Of a stretch of 32,162 nucleotides of DNA, positions 25,275 through 32,162 are shown in pieces. This DNA is from Mesorhizobium sp. LSJC280B00 (GTDB taxonomy: Bacteria; Pseudomonadota; Alphaproteobacteria; Rhizobiales; Rhizobiaceae). Location of the stretch: NCBI RefSeq assembly GCF_000502835.1, contig NZ_AYVL01000021.1, positions 1 through 32,162 of the forward strand, written 5' to 3'. A program made the position numbers and the translations under genes. Every line of letters begins with the position of its first letter. The first letter of the stretch is position 1. The notes beneath the pieces were generated by a model that was not told the DNA's origin, made no database searches, and saw nothing but the letters and a program-made list of their open reading frames with translations.

Positions 25275-26107
25275 CGATCCGGCTCGAGGCGCTCGGCGCG
25301 CGCTACGGCACGAGCCTCCGGCTTCGCGATGTTACGACGCCTGCGTTCGAGGGCGGAGACATCGTGGCCGTGATCGGTCCGAATGCCGCCGGGAAGTCGA
25401 CGCTCTTCAGGCGCATCGCCGGCCTCCTGGACGGACCGGGAGCAATGCATGTCGAGGGGGCCATTCGCGGGAAGAGCGGCATCTGCTACATGCCACAGGA
25501 AACGTCCGCCAACGCGGTGCTCACCGTCTATGAGTCAGTGTTGCTCGCCCGCAAGCAGGGTATGGGCTGGTCTGTGGGCGACGATGATCTGGCTCGCATC
25601 GACGAGACGCTGGCGGCGCTAGGCATCGCCGACATCGCTTTCCGCAACATTGGCGAGCTTTCCGGCGGCCAGCGGCAACTGGCCAGCCTGGCACAAACGC
25701 TGGTGCGCGAGCCGGAGATCCTGCTGATGGACGAACCGACATCAGCACTGGATCTATCGCGGCAGGTGGAGGTGCTCGGTCTCATGCGGCAACTTGCTCA
25801 GGCGCGAGGCATGGTCGTGCTGATCGCCCTGCACGACCTCAATCACGCCCTGCGCTTCAGCGATCAGACAATGGTCATCGCGGACGGCCGGCTGGTCGCA
25901 TGCGGGTCATCGCCGGACGTCATCACATCCGATCTGCTGCGGGACATTTATCACCTAAACGCCCGCATCGAGCCGTGCTCGCGCGGCATCGGCCATGTCA
26001 TCGTGGATGGCGTGGCGAATGGGCGTCGGACGGCCATTATGTCGGCAGCGGAAACCGAATCCGGGATTAGGAGCAGAATCGAAGCGGCAGCCGTTCCGGC
26101 CGCGTGA
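25268..26107 (+). CDS. Iron-complex ABC transporter ATPase (FecE/FepC type)
   Basis: A 279 aa ATPase with Walker A GPNAAGKST, signature LSGGQRQLASLAQTL, Walker B ILLMDEPTSALDLSRQVEVL and switch His in LIALHDLNHALRFSD. These match the FepC group, which energises siderophore, heme or cobalamin import. The ATG at 25268 lies within the end of the permease gene. The tail after residue 255 is variable and may be a short extension. No cobalamin-type riboswitch was seen upstream of the operon, which favours an iron complex over vitamin B12. Confidence 0.9.
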   Translation: MVTIRLEALGARYGTSLRLRDVTTPAFEGGDIVAVIGPNAAGKSTLFRRIAGLLDGPGAMHVEGAIRGKSGICYMPQETSANAVLTVYESVLLARKQGMGWSVGDDDLARIDETLAALGIADIAFRNIGELSGGQRQLASLAQTLVREPEILLMDEPTSALDLSRQVEVLGLMRQLAQARGMVVLIALHDLNHALRFSDQTMVIADGRLVACGSSPDVITSDLLRDIYHLNARIEPCSRGIGHVIVDGVANGRRTAIMSAAETESGIRSRIEAAAVPAA

Positions 26108-26110
26108 CGG

Positions 26111-26130
26111 CAACCGCATTATGCCGGTTG
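26111..26130. terminator. Hairpin between convergent genes
   Basis: CAACCG (26111-26116) pairs with CGGTTG (26125-26130) around an 8-base loop, four bases after the ATPase stop and between two convergent genes. No T-run is present, so it is a weak candidate terminator. Confidence 0.3.
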
Positions 26131-26195
26131 ATCGACGCGCGCACTGACAGACCCGATTCTCTGACCGCTGGTTGAAGGCGACAGTATGCTTGCAT

Positions 26196-27074
26196 TCAGC
26201 TCAAGGCGTGGCCGGCCAATCCATAGACCCAAGGCCCATTGTCTTGGCGGTTCAGGAAGCGGCGCCCTTTGGACATGGTCGTAACGGTCTCGGCAATGCC
26301 GAGGCCGCACTGCTGGAGAAACGCGGCAAACACGCCATCCTTCTCGCGGGTGTCGACGCGGGCGAATCGTCCTGCCAGTTCCTTCAGATGCACGGCTGTG
26401 AGGTGGACCGCGTCGAGATCGCTGCGCGCGACTATGGGGCCGATCACGTGACCACGTCCGAACTCGCGACACATGGAATAGCCGACGATTTCGCCGCCGC
26501 GGCTCAAAGTGCAGATTGAGGCATCCGCTGCGAGCAACGCGAGCAGCCTCTCGCGGTTTATCCCTAACGCGCGCGTATCCAGCGGCGTGATGTCCTTAAG
26601 TCTGTCGCTCGACAGCGCCTGCAATTCACCGTTCAAGGAAGGCATAGCCGGGAGTGTTTGTGGGACCTCCCCCTGGCGCTGGTATACGATCGCCTCGGTC
26701 GTGAAGCCGAGTGAAACGTAGAGGGGGTAGGCAGCATGGGTCGCGTTGAGCGCCAAATTGCGATCGCCGCACTGCTCAAGGACTAGGTCCATGAGCCATC
26801 GGCCGCCTCCTTGCGCTTGTGTGCGTGGTGTTGTGATCACCAGGCCAATGGTGGCAAAGTCGTCCCCGTGGGGAAACCACATCGCGCTCCCGAAAACGCG
26901 TCCAATACCATCAACGGCAACAATGCCGCGTCCGGCACGGCGCAGAAAGTCCCAATCCTTCGGCCGGTGAGGCCAGCGGACTGAGATCGACAGCGCGTGC
27001 AGTAGCTTGACGTCGACATCATCAATGTCCCGCGCGACCAGTTCGAAGGATTTCAGGCGTACTGATCTCTGCAT
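26196..27074 (-). CDS. GNAT-family N-acetyltransferase, probable two-domain
   Basis: A 292 aa protein. The N-terminal half (about residues 10-135) is GNAT-like: GRVFGSAMWFPHGDDFATIG, then LVITTPRTQAQGGGRWLMDL, whose Q/R-x-x-G-x-G/A-like acetyl-CoA loop is recognisable, and AAYPLYVSLGFTTE, the usual end of the fold. The C-terminal half (about 160-290) looks like a second, GNAT-related domain without a clear acetyl-CoA loop (GEIVGYSMCREFGRGHVIGP). Such two-domain proteins are common in bacteria and mostly uncharacterised. It is divergent from the M20 deacylase gene (243-base spacer) and may share its promoter region, so acetylation and deacylation of related amino compounds is a possible link. 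The substrate is unknown. Confidence 0.78.
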   Translation of the reverse strand: MQRSVRLKSFELVARDIDDVDVKLLHALSISVRWPHRPKDWDFLRRAGRGIVAVDGIGRVFGSAMWFPHGDDFATIGLVITTPRTQAQGGGRWLMDLVLEQCGDRNLALNATHAAYPLYVSLGFTTEAIVYQRQGEVPQTLPAMPSLNGELQALSSDRLKDITPLDTRALGINRERLLALLAADASICTLSRGGEIVGYSMCREFGRGHVIGPIVARSDLDAVHLTAVHLKELAGRFARVDTREKDGVFAAFLQQCGLGIAETVTTMSKGRRFLNRQDNGPWVYGLAGHALS

Positions 27075-27316
27075 CTCAATCGATCCGCTCCTTCAACCAA
27101 TGCGCAAGGCACGCGGTGTTGATCCTGTCATCGATCGTCATGTCGCGACATGCCTCTTTTGCCGCAGCATTATACGGGAAAGCCAGCAGGTTTCGCTGGT
27201 TCGAGGTGCTTTTTCGCAATCTTCGGCCAAAGCACGACGCAATTCGGCAGGGAACACTGCTGCCTGCGGATAGGCTGGTTGCACCCGGTGATAGTGTGCA
27301 AGCAGAGCGGACCGCC

Positions 27317-28441
27317 ATGAACGTGGAAGAAATCCTCGCGACCCTGGTTGCATTTCCCTCTGTTGTGGGCACGCCAAACGGCGCGATCGTCGATTGGATC
27401 CGCGACTATTGTCAGGCAGCCGGAGCCGAGGTGACGGTTCTCCCCGGTCCCGAGGGCGACCGGTCCAACCTTTTCCTCACGATCGGCCCGCGCCAAGGTC
27501 GGGGCTACATCATCTCCGGGCATATGGATGTCGTCCCGGCCGGCGAGCCGGAATGGAGCTCGGACCCGTTCGTTCTGCGCCGCGAGGGCGGCAGGCTTTA
27601 CGGCCGCGGCACCTCCGACATGAAGGGCTTCCTCGCCTGCGCATTGGCGGCGCTCCCAGGACTTGCGGCGATGAACCTGCGGCAGCCCGTTCATCTCGCA
27701 TTCTCATATGACGAAGAGGCGGGGTGCCGTGGTGTGCCGCATCTCCTAGCCGCGTTGCCGAGCTTATGCGAGAGGCCGCTTGGCGCGATTGTCGGCGAGC
27801 CGAGCAGGATGCAGCCTGTGCGCGCGCACAAGGGGAAGGCCGCCGCGCGGCTCGAGGTGATCGGGCGATCCGGCCATTCCTCACGCCCCGATCTCGGACT
27901 CAACGCCGTGCACGCCATGGCCGGCGTCATCGCGCACGCCGTGGCCTACGGCCGATCCCTCGCCGACGGGCCGCTCGATCAAAATTTCGAGCCCCCGTAT
28001 TCTTCCTTGCAGGTGGGCGTCATCGCCGGTGGACAGGCGGTCAACATCATCCCTGGCCACTGCACAGCCGATATCGAGGCGCGCGCCGTGCCCGGCGTTT
28101 CTCCAGCCTCCCTGCTTGAGCCGGTCAAGACCCGGCTTTTCGCTCTGCGAGACAGCGGCTTCGATGTGGCGTGGCATGAGTTGAGCACCTATCCCGCCCT
28201 TGCGCCCGCTAACGGGAGCGCGCTAGCGGCCGTTCTGACGGAGCTGACGGGGCAGGAGCCGCTGACAGCCGTGAGTTACGGCACGGAGGCCGGACTTTAT
28301 CAGCAGGCCGGCATCGATGCGGTCGTTTGCGGACCCGGCGACATCGGCCGTGCCCATCGTCCCGACGAATATATCGAGATTGGTGAACTCGCCGCTTGCC
28401 GGAAGATGATCGAGGGGCTCGGCGCGCGTCTTGCGGCCTGA
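27317..28441 (+). CDS. M20-family amidohydrolase (ArgE-like deacylase)
   Basis: A 374 aa zinc hydrolase of the M20 family, closest by eye to acetylornithine deacetylase. Metal-binding and catalytic positions are visible: His in SGHMDVVPAG, bridging Asp in RGTSDMKGF, the Glu pair in FSYDEEAGCRG, Glu in IVGEPSRM and the late His in GDIGRAHRPDEYIEIGEL. A dimerisation domain occupies about residues 170-285 (GKAAARLEVIGRSGHSSRPD). The ATG at 27317 was chosen because the family starts there; the frame is open upstream to 27116 without homology. It leads a five-gene run with only 16 bases to the next gene. Likely role: hydrolysis of an N-acyl amino compound. A housekeeping arginine role is unlikely, given the neighbours. 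Confidence 0.85.
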   Translation: MNVEEILATLVAFPSVVGTPNGAIVDWIRDYCQAAGAEVTVLPGPEGDRSNLFLTIGPRQGRGYIISGHMDVVPAGEPEWSSDPFVLRREGGRLYGRGTSDMKGFLACALAALPGLAAMNLRQPVHLAFSYDEEAGCRGVPHLLAALPSLCERPLGAIVGEPSRMQPVRAHKGKAAARLEVIGRSGHSSRPDLGLNAVHAMAGVIAHAVAYGRSLADGPLDQNFEPPYSSLQVGVIAGGQAVNIIPGHCTADIEARAVPGVSPASLLEPVKTRLFALRDSGFDVAWHELSTYPALAPANGSALAAVLTELTGQEPLTAVSYGTEAGLYQQAGIDAVVCGPGDIGRAHRPDEYIEIGELAACRKMIEGLGARLAA

Positions 28442-28457
28442 AGGAAGGGCGGTCACC

Positions 28458-29381
28458 ATGGCGTTTCTTTTCAATTCCGATGCGGCGCGTGCTGCGGTCT
28501 TCCGCGAGATCTTTGCGCGCCAGCTCCCGGATCTGGAATTCGTCCATTCCGGGGACGAGATGGAGCCGGAGAAGGTGCGCTATCTCATCACCTGGACGGT
28601 GCCGGACGAGATCTCGCGCTACCGCAATCTGGAAGTGCTGTTTTCCATCGGAGCGGGCGTCGACCAGTTCAAGCAGGACGTGGTGCCAAGCCATGTGAAG
28701 CTTGTGCGCATGGTCGAGAACGGCATCATACGCATGATGCAGGAATACGTCGCGCTCGGCGTGTTGGCGCTCCACCGGGAGATGCCCGCCTATCTCGAGC
28801 AGCAGAAAAGATGCCTCTGGCAACCGATTGCCGCTCGACAGGCGGCCGAACGCCGGGTTGGCTTCCTCGGCCTTGGCATGCTGGCCCAGGCGGCTATCGA
28901 GCGCTTGAAGCCCTTCCAGTTTCCGCTTGCCGGCTGGAGCCGCAGCGAAAAGCGGATCGAGGACGTTGCCTGTTTTCACGGCACGGACCAACTCGCGGGC
29001 TTTCTGAAGCAAACGGATATTCTCGTCTGCCTGCTCCCGCTCACGGAACAAACACACGGTGTGCTCGATGCAGAGTTCTTCGACTTGCTGCCCGTCGGGG
29101 CGCAGCTGCTGCATGTCGGCAGGGGTCCGCAACTGGACCAGGCCGCGCTGATCAACGCGCTCGACACCGGTCACCTATCTGCGGCGATGCTTGATGTCAC
29201 TGATCCAGAACCGCTCCCGGAAGACCATCCGCTGTGGTCGCATCCGAAGGTGATGATAACGCCTCACATCGCCTCGGTGACGCAACCGCATACGGCGGCA
29301 CAATCCGTCGTGGACAACATCCGGCGCCACCGCGCCGGAGAAGAACTGATCGGCCTCGTCGATCGGGCACTCGGCTACTAA
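28458..29381 (+). CDS. D-2-hydroxyacid dehydrogenase (GhrA-like)
   Basis: A 307 aa NAD(P)-dependent D-isomer 2-hydroxyacid dehydrogenase of the glyoxylate/hydroxypyruvate reductase A type. The nucleotide-binding loop is VGFLGLGMLAQAA (third Gly replaced by Ala). The catalytic Arg is in HVGRGPQLDQ, Glu in DVTDPEPLPEDHPLW and His in ITPHIASVTQP. AAGGAAGGG lies just before the ATG at 28458; a TTG nine codons upstream is less likely. Within the run it would reduce a 2-keto acid or oxidise a D-2-hydroxyacid such as glycerate, malate or glycolate analogues. Confidence 0.87.
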   Translation: MAFLFNSDAARAAVFREIFARQLPDLEFVHSGDEMEPEKVRYLITWTVPDEISRYRNLEVLFSIGAGVDQFKQDVVPSHVKLVRMVENGIIRMMQEYVALGVLALHREMPAYLEQQKRCLWQPIAARQAAERRVGFLGLGMLAQAAIERLKPFQFPLAGWSRSEKRIEDVACFHGTDQLAGFLKQTDILVCLLPLTEQTHGVLDAEFFDLLPVGAQLLHVGRGPQLDQAALINALDTGHLSAAMLDVTDPEPLPEDHPLWSHPKVMITPHIASVTQPHTAAQSVVDNIRRHRAGEELIGLVDRALGY

Positions 29382-29395
29382 CCAGGAAACATCAC

Positions 29396-29752
29396 ATGTC
29401 ACTTCTGATCACGATCGACACAGTTCCAGACTTTGCGCCGAAGGAGGCACTACCGGCTCCGGAGCGGCTCATTTCCGGCAATCCATCCTTCAAGACCTGG
29501 GCGCAGGATGCCTCGAAGGGCGAAAAGGTGCTCACCGGTGTCTGGGAGGCGACGCCCGGCGAGACGCATTCGATCAAGGGCACGATCTACGAGTTCTGCC
29601 ACATCGTTTCGGGTCTCGTCGAAATCGAGGAGAAGGGCGGTGAGACCAAGACCTACCGCGCCGGCGACAGTTTCGTGATGAAGCCCGGTTTCGTTGGCGT
29701 CTGGCGCACTATCGAGACCGTGCGCAAGATCTACGTCTGCGTTTATGACTGA
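29396..29752 (+). CDS. Small cupin-domain protein (DUF861/Cupin_3 type)
   Basis: A 118 aa single-cupin protein. The barrel shows VWEATPGETHSIKGTIYEFC and HIVSGLVEIEEKGG, followed by YRAGDSFVMKPGFVGVWRT, the Cupin_3 pattern. CCAGGAAAC precedes the ATG at 29396, 14 bases after the dehydrogenase stop. Proteins of this type are often found beside amino-acid and hydroxyacid catabolic enzymes and may act as isomerases, epimerases or binding proteins, but no reaction can be assigned. Position inside the run suggests a role in the same pathway. Confidence 0.8.
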   Translation: MSLLITIDTVPDFAPKEALPAPERLISGNPSFKTWAQDASKGEKVLTGVWEATPGETHSIKGTIYEFCHIVSGLVEIEEKGGETKTYRAGDSFVMKPGFVGVWRTIETVRKIYVCVYD

Positions 29753-29769
29753 GTCCAGTGCTCAAGGTC

Positions 29770-29790
29770 CCGCCGAATAGCGCCCGGCGG
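29770..29790 (+). terminator. GC-rich hairpin after cupin gene
   Basis: CCGCCG (29770-29775) pairs with CGGCGG (29785-29790) around a 9-base loop, early in a 171-base gap inside the run. No T-run follows. It may mark partial termination or a processing point. Weak evidence. Confidence 0.25.
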
Positions 29791-29923
29791 CTCCAGAACA
29801 ATCGGCTTTCCAGGTTCCGCCTGACGCGATTCGACGCCGTCGGAGGGCTCAACCTCGACGGAAAATGCGGCCGGCGGTGGACTACTGTTCCGGTGACGCT
29901 AGTGCGAATGAGGACCTCCATCA

Positions 29924-30967
29924 ATGAAGACCTACAAGATAGCGCTCATCCCCGGCGACGGCATCGGCAAGGACGTGACGCAGGCGGCATGGCAGGTGCT
30001 GCAGGCGGCGGCAAAGCGGGGCGGTTTCGCCCTTGATGACACAAGATTCCCATGGTCGTGCGCCTACTACCTGGAGACCGGTGCAATGATGCCGTCAGAC
30101 GGCATCGAGACACTCCGAAAATTCGATGCGATCTATCTCGGCGCTGTGGGCTGGTCCGCGGAAGTGCCCGACTCGGTATCGCTTCACGGACTGCTCCTGC
30201 CGATCCGGAAAGGGTTCACGCAATACGCCAACATACGACCGCACCGGCTGTTGCCGGGCGTTCAGGGGCCGCTCCGCTCCGATGGCTTCGATATCCTGTG
30301 CATCCGCGAGAATACGGAAGGCGAATATTCCGGCGCCGGTGGGCGCGTTCATTCCGGCACGGCCGATGAGGTCGCGGTTGAGACTGCGATCTTCACGCGT
30401 ACGGGTGTCGAACGGATCATCCGTTTCGGTTTCGAACAGGCGCGGGTGCGTCGCAGGAAGCTCGCATCTGTCACCAAATCCAACGCGCAGAAACACACCA
30501 TGGTTTTCTGGGATGAGGTCACGCGCGAGTTGGCAAAAGACTATGCCGATGTGGAGGTCTCGCACTACCACATCGACGCCATTGCCGCCCGCATGGTCCT
30601 GGCGCCGGAAAGCCTCGACGTAATCGTCGCATCGAACCTTTTCGGCGACATCCTCACGGATATTGGAGCGGCCATTCAGGGCGGACTGGGTTACGCCGCC
30701 TCCGCCAATATCAATCCCGATCGCAGCGCGCCTTCCATGTTCGAGCCGGTCCACGGTTCGGCGCCCGACATCGCGCATCTCGGTGTCGCCAATCCGATCG
30801 CCGCGATCTGGTCCGGTGCGATGATGCTCGAGCATCTGGGCGAGGGGCAGGCTGTGGCCGAAGTGATGTCGGCAATCGAGTCCGCAACCGCGCGGGGGAT
30901 TGGCACGATCGCGGGCAAGGACAGGACTGAAACAATCATGCAGACCGTGCTGGCAGGATTGAGCTGA
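29924..30967 (+). CDS. Tartrate/D-malate-type decarboxylating dehydrogenase
   Basis: A 347 aa member of the isocitrate/isopropylmalate dehydrogenase family, closest to tartrate dehydrogenase/D-malate dehydrogenase (TtuC/DmlA type). Landmarks: IALIPGDGIGKDV at the N-terminus, CIRENTEGEYSGAGG (substrate Arg), TKSNAQKHTMVFWDEV (catalytic Lys region), NLFGDILTDIGAAIQGGLGY (metal-binding Asp residues) and FEPVHGSAPDIAHLGVANPI. It oxidises and decarboxylates a 2-hydroxy dicarboxylic acid, giving for example pyruvate from D-malate or products from tartrate, using NAD and a divalent metal. The ATG at 29924 is preceded by GAGGAC. It is followed 18 bases later by the aldehyde dehydrogenase gene. Confidence 0.87.
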   Translation: MKTYKIALIPGDGIGKDVTQAAWQVLQAAAKRGGFALDDTRFPWSCAYYLETGAMMPSDGIETLRKFDAIYLGAVGWSAEVPDSVSLHGLLLPIRKGFTQYANIRPHRLLPGVQGPLRSDGFDILCIRENTEGEYSGAGGRVHSGTADEVAVETAIFTRTGVERIIRFGFEQARVRRRKLASVTKSNAQKHTMVFWDEVTRELAKDYADVEVSHYHIDAIAARMVLAPESLDVIVASNLFGDILTDIGAAIQGGLGYAASANINPDRSAPSMFEPVHGSAPDIAHLGVANPIAAIWSGAMMLEHLGEGQAVAEVMSAIESATARGIGTIAGKDRTETIMQTVLAGLS

Positions 30968-30985
30968 AAGAGCAGAGGAAAGACC

Positions 30986-32162
30986 ATGAATGCGATGACG
31001 AAGATTGGCATGTTCAACGATTCCGACCTTTTCCGCCAGCAGGCGCTGATTGGCGGTGTCTGGCGGGATGGCGAAACGAAGGGCGTGGTCGATGTCATTG
31101 ACCCTGCCAGCCAAAGTGTTCTCGGCACCGTTCCCGCAATGGGGGAGAACGAGACGAGAGCGGCAATCGGCGCCGCGGCCGACGCCTTCAAAGGCTGGAG
31201 GAAAAGGACCCATGCCGAGCGTGCAGGATTTCTGGAGCGCTGGCACGACCTCATCCGTCAGCACGAACAGGATCTCGCGCTCCTGCTGACGCTGGAACAG
31301 GGCAAGCCGCTTGCCGAGGCGTTGGCGGAACTCCGCTACGGCGCATCTTTTGTGAAATGGTTTGCTGAGGAGGCGCGCCGGATCGGTGGCTCGACCATTC
31401 CGTCACCCACGGCCGATCGCCGCATTCTGGTGCTGAAAGAACCCGTCGGCGTCTGCGCCATCATCACGCCGTGGAATTTCCCCAACGCGATGATCGCACG
31501 CAAAGTAGCACCGGCGCTGGCCGCAGGTTGTACGGTTGTCATCAAGCCGTCGGAATTTACGCCATTCTCGGCGCTGGCGCTCGGCGTTCTGGCGGAACGG
31601 GCAGGTATCCCTGCAGGCGTGATCAACATTGTGACGGGCATGCCCGTCGAAATCGGCAACGAACTGATGGCCAATGAGACGGTGCGCAAGATCTCGTTCA
31701 CCGGTTCGACCCGCGTCGGTGCGCTGCTCATGCGTGGTGCGGCCGATAGTATCAAGCGGCTGAGCCTGGAGCTTGGCGGCAACGCACCCTTTATCGTCTT
31801 TGACGACGCCGATCTGGATAAGGCAGTTGAAGGGGTGATCGCATCCAAGTTCCGCAATGGCGGTCAAACCTGCGTCTGCGCGAACCGGATTCTTGTGCAG
31901 GAAGGCGTTTACGACGCTTTCGCCGAAAAGCTGAGCCGGCGCGTCACGCGGATGAAGGTTGGCGCAGGGACCGACGAGGGCACTGAGATCGGCCCGATGA
32001 TCAACGCGGCCGCGATCGACAAGATCGAGCGTCACATCGCGGATGCACGGGCGAAAGGTGCGCAGATTATCGCCCAAAGCGAGACGATGCCGGAGGGTAA
32101 GCAATATGCACGGCCCGTCGTGCTGGGAGAAGCTACTACCGGGATGCTCCTGGCATCGGAAG
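30986..32162 (+). CDS. NAD(P)-dependent succinate-semialdehyde-type aldehyde dehydrogenase, 3' end outside window
   Basis: An aldehyde dehydrogenase open to the right edge, about 392 codons present of a typical 480-490. I found it by direct translation from the ATG at 30986, preceded by AGAGGAAAGACC. It has the N-terminal region ALIGGVWRDGE, the motif IITPWNFPNAMIARKVAPAL, VVIKPSEFTPFSALAL, FTGSTRVGALLM, the general-base Glu E262 in LSLELGGNAPF, and the catalytic Cys C296 in NGGQTCVCANR. The segment order and the GQTCVCANR sequence match the GabD (succinate-semialdehyde dehydrogenase) group. It would oxidise the aldehyde product of the pathway to an acid. The C-terminus and its residues cannot be checked. 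Confidence 0.88.
   Translation, partial: MNAMTKIGMFNDSDLFRQQALIGGVWRDGETKGVVDVIDPASQSVLGTVPAMGENETRAAIGAAADAFKGWRKRTHAERAGFLERWHDLIRQHEQDLALLLTLEQGKPLAEALAELRYGASFVKWFAEEARRIGGSTIPSPTADRRILVLKEPVGVCAIITPWNFPNAMIARKVAPALAAGCTVVIKPSEFTPFSALALGVLAERAGIPAGVINIVTGMPVEIGNELMANETVRKISFTGSTRVGALLMRGAADSIKRLSLELGGNAPFIVFDDADLDKAVEGVIASKFRNGGQTCVCANRILVQEGVYDAFAEKLSRRVTRMKVGAGTDEGTEIGPMINAAAIDKIERHIADARAKGAQIIAQSETMPEGKQYARPVVLGEATTGMLLASE

Noticed and set aside
26111..26130. Strong rho-independent terminator between the convergent genes
   Set aside because: The hairpin is real but short and not followed by T residues, so it was kept only as a weak candidate.
30095..31264. Minus-strand frame (389 aa) opposite the tartrate-type dehydrogenase and aldehyde dehydrogenase
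   Set aside because: It crosses two well-supported genes and their junction, and has no recognisable motif.

Overview
The window looks like chromosome, or a large replicon, of a high-GC alphaproteobacterium of the Rhizobiales, most likely Mesorhizobium or a close relative. This rests on gene content and style: dense GC-rich coding, many carbohydrate ABC importers, a FrcBCA-like CUT2 importer with a single-domain ATPase, a TIM44-like protein, SorC and FadR-type regulators, and a possible RirA-type iron box. No species call can be made from sequence reading alone.

Layout. 1-3150: a decayed ohrR (MarR family) remnant read in three frames, then a class II Fic AMPylase-type protein with a C-terminal winged helix and a half-site array just upstream, then a TIM44-like membrane protein on the minus strand. 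3446-8358 (+): a catabolic operon with a FadR-type regulator preceded by a perfect palindrome, an enolase-superfamily sugar-acid dehydratase, and a CUT2 importer (binding protein, permease, ATPase). 19413-8411 (-): a nine-gene polyol operon. In transcription order it has a zinc-type polyol dehydrogenase, two MalF/MalG-type permeases, a solute-binding protein, an FGGY kinase, a glycerol-1-phosphate dehydrogenase-like enzyme, a UgpC/MalK ATPase, a GpsA-like glycerol-3-phosphate dehydrogenase homologue and a SorC regulator. 20071-20910 (-): an unrecognised four-helix membrane protein.

21296-22006 (+): a VapBC-type toxin-antitoxin pair with a perfect palindrome upstream. 22166-26107: a methyltransferase divergent from a FecB/FecCD/FecE iron-complex importer. 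26196-27074 (-): a GNAT-family protein. 27317-32162 (+): an M20 deacylase, a D-2-hydroxyacid dehydrogenase, a small cupin, a tartrate/D-malate-type decarboxylating dehydrogenase and a succinate-semialdehyde-type aldehyde dehydrogenase that runs off the right edge.

How they work together. The first operon probably imports a sugar or sugar acid and dehydrates it. The second imports a polyol or polyol derivative, phosphorylates it, and oxidises it with two dehydrogenase families that act on opposite glycerol-phosphate stereochemistries; this pairing is the most unusual metabolic combination here. The last block looks like hydrolysis of an N-acyl compound followed by oxidation of a hydroxyacid and an aldehyde. 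It lies beside an iron-complex importer, which permits, but does not prove, breakdown of a chelator. I found no CRISPR array, tRNA, rRNA or intact insertion sequence.
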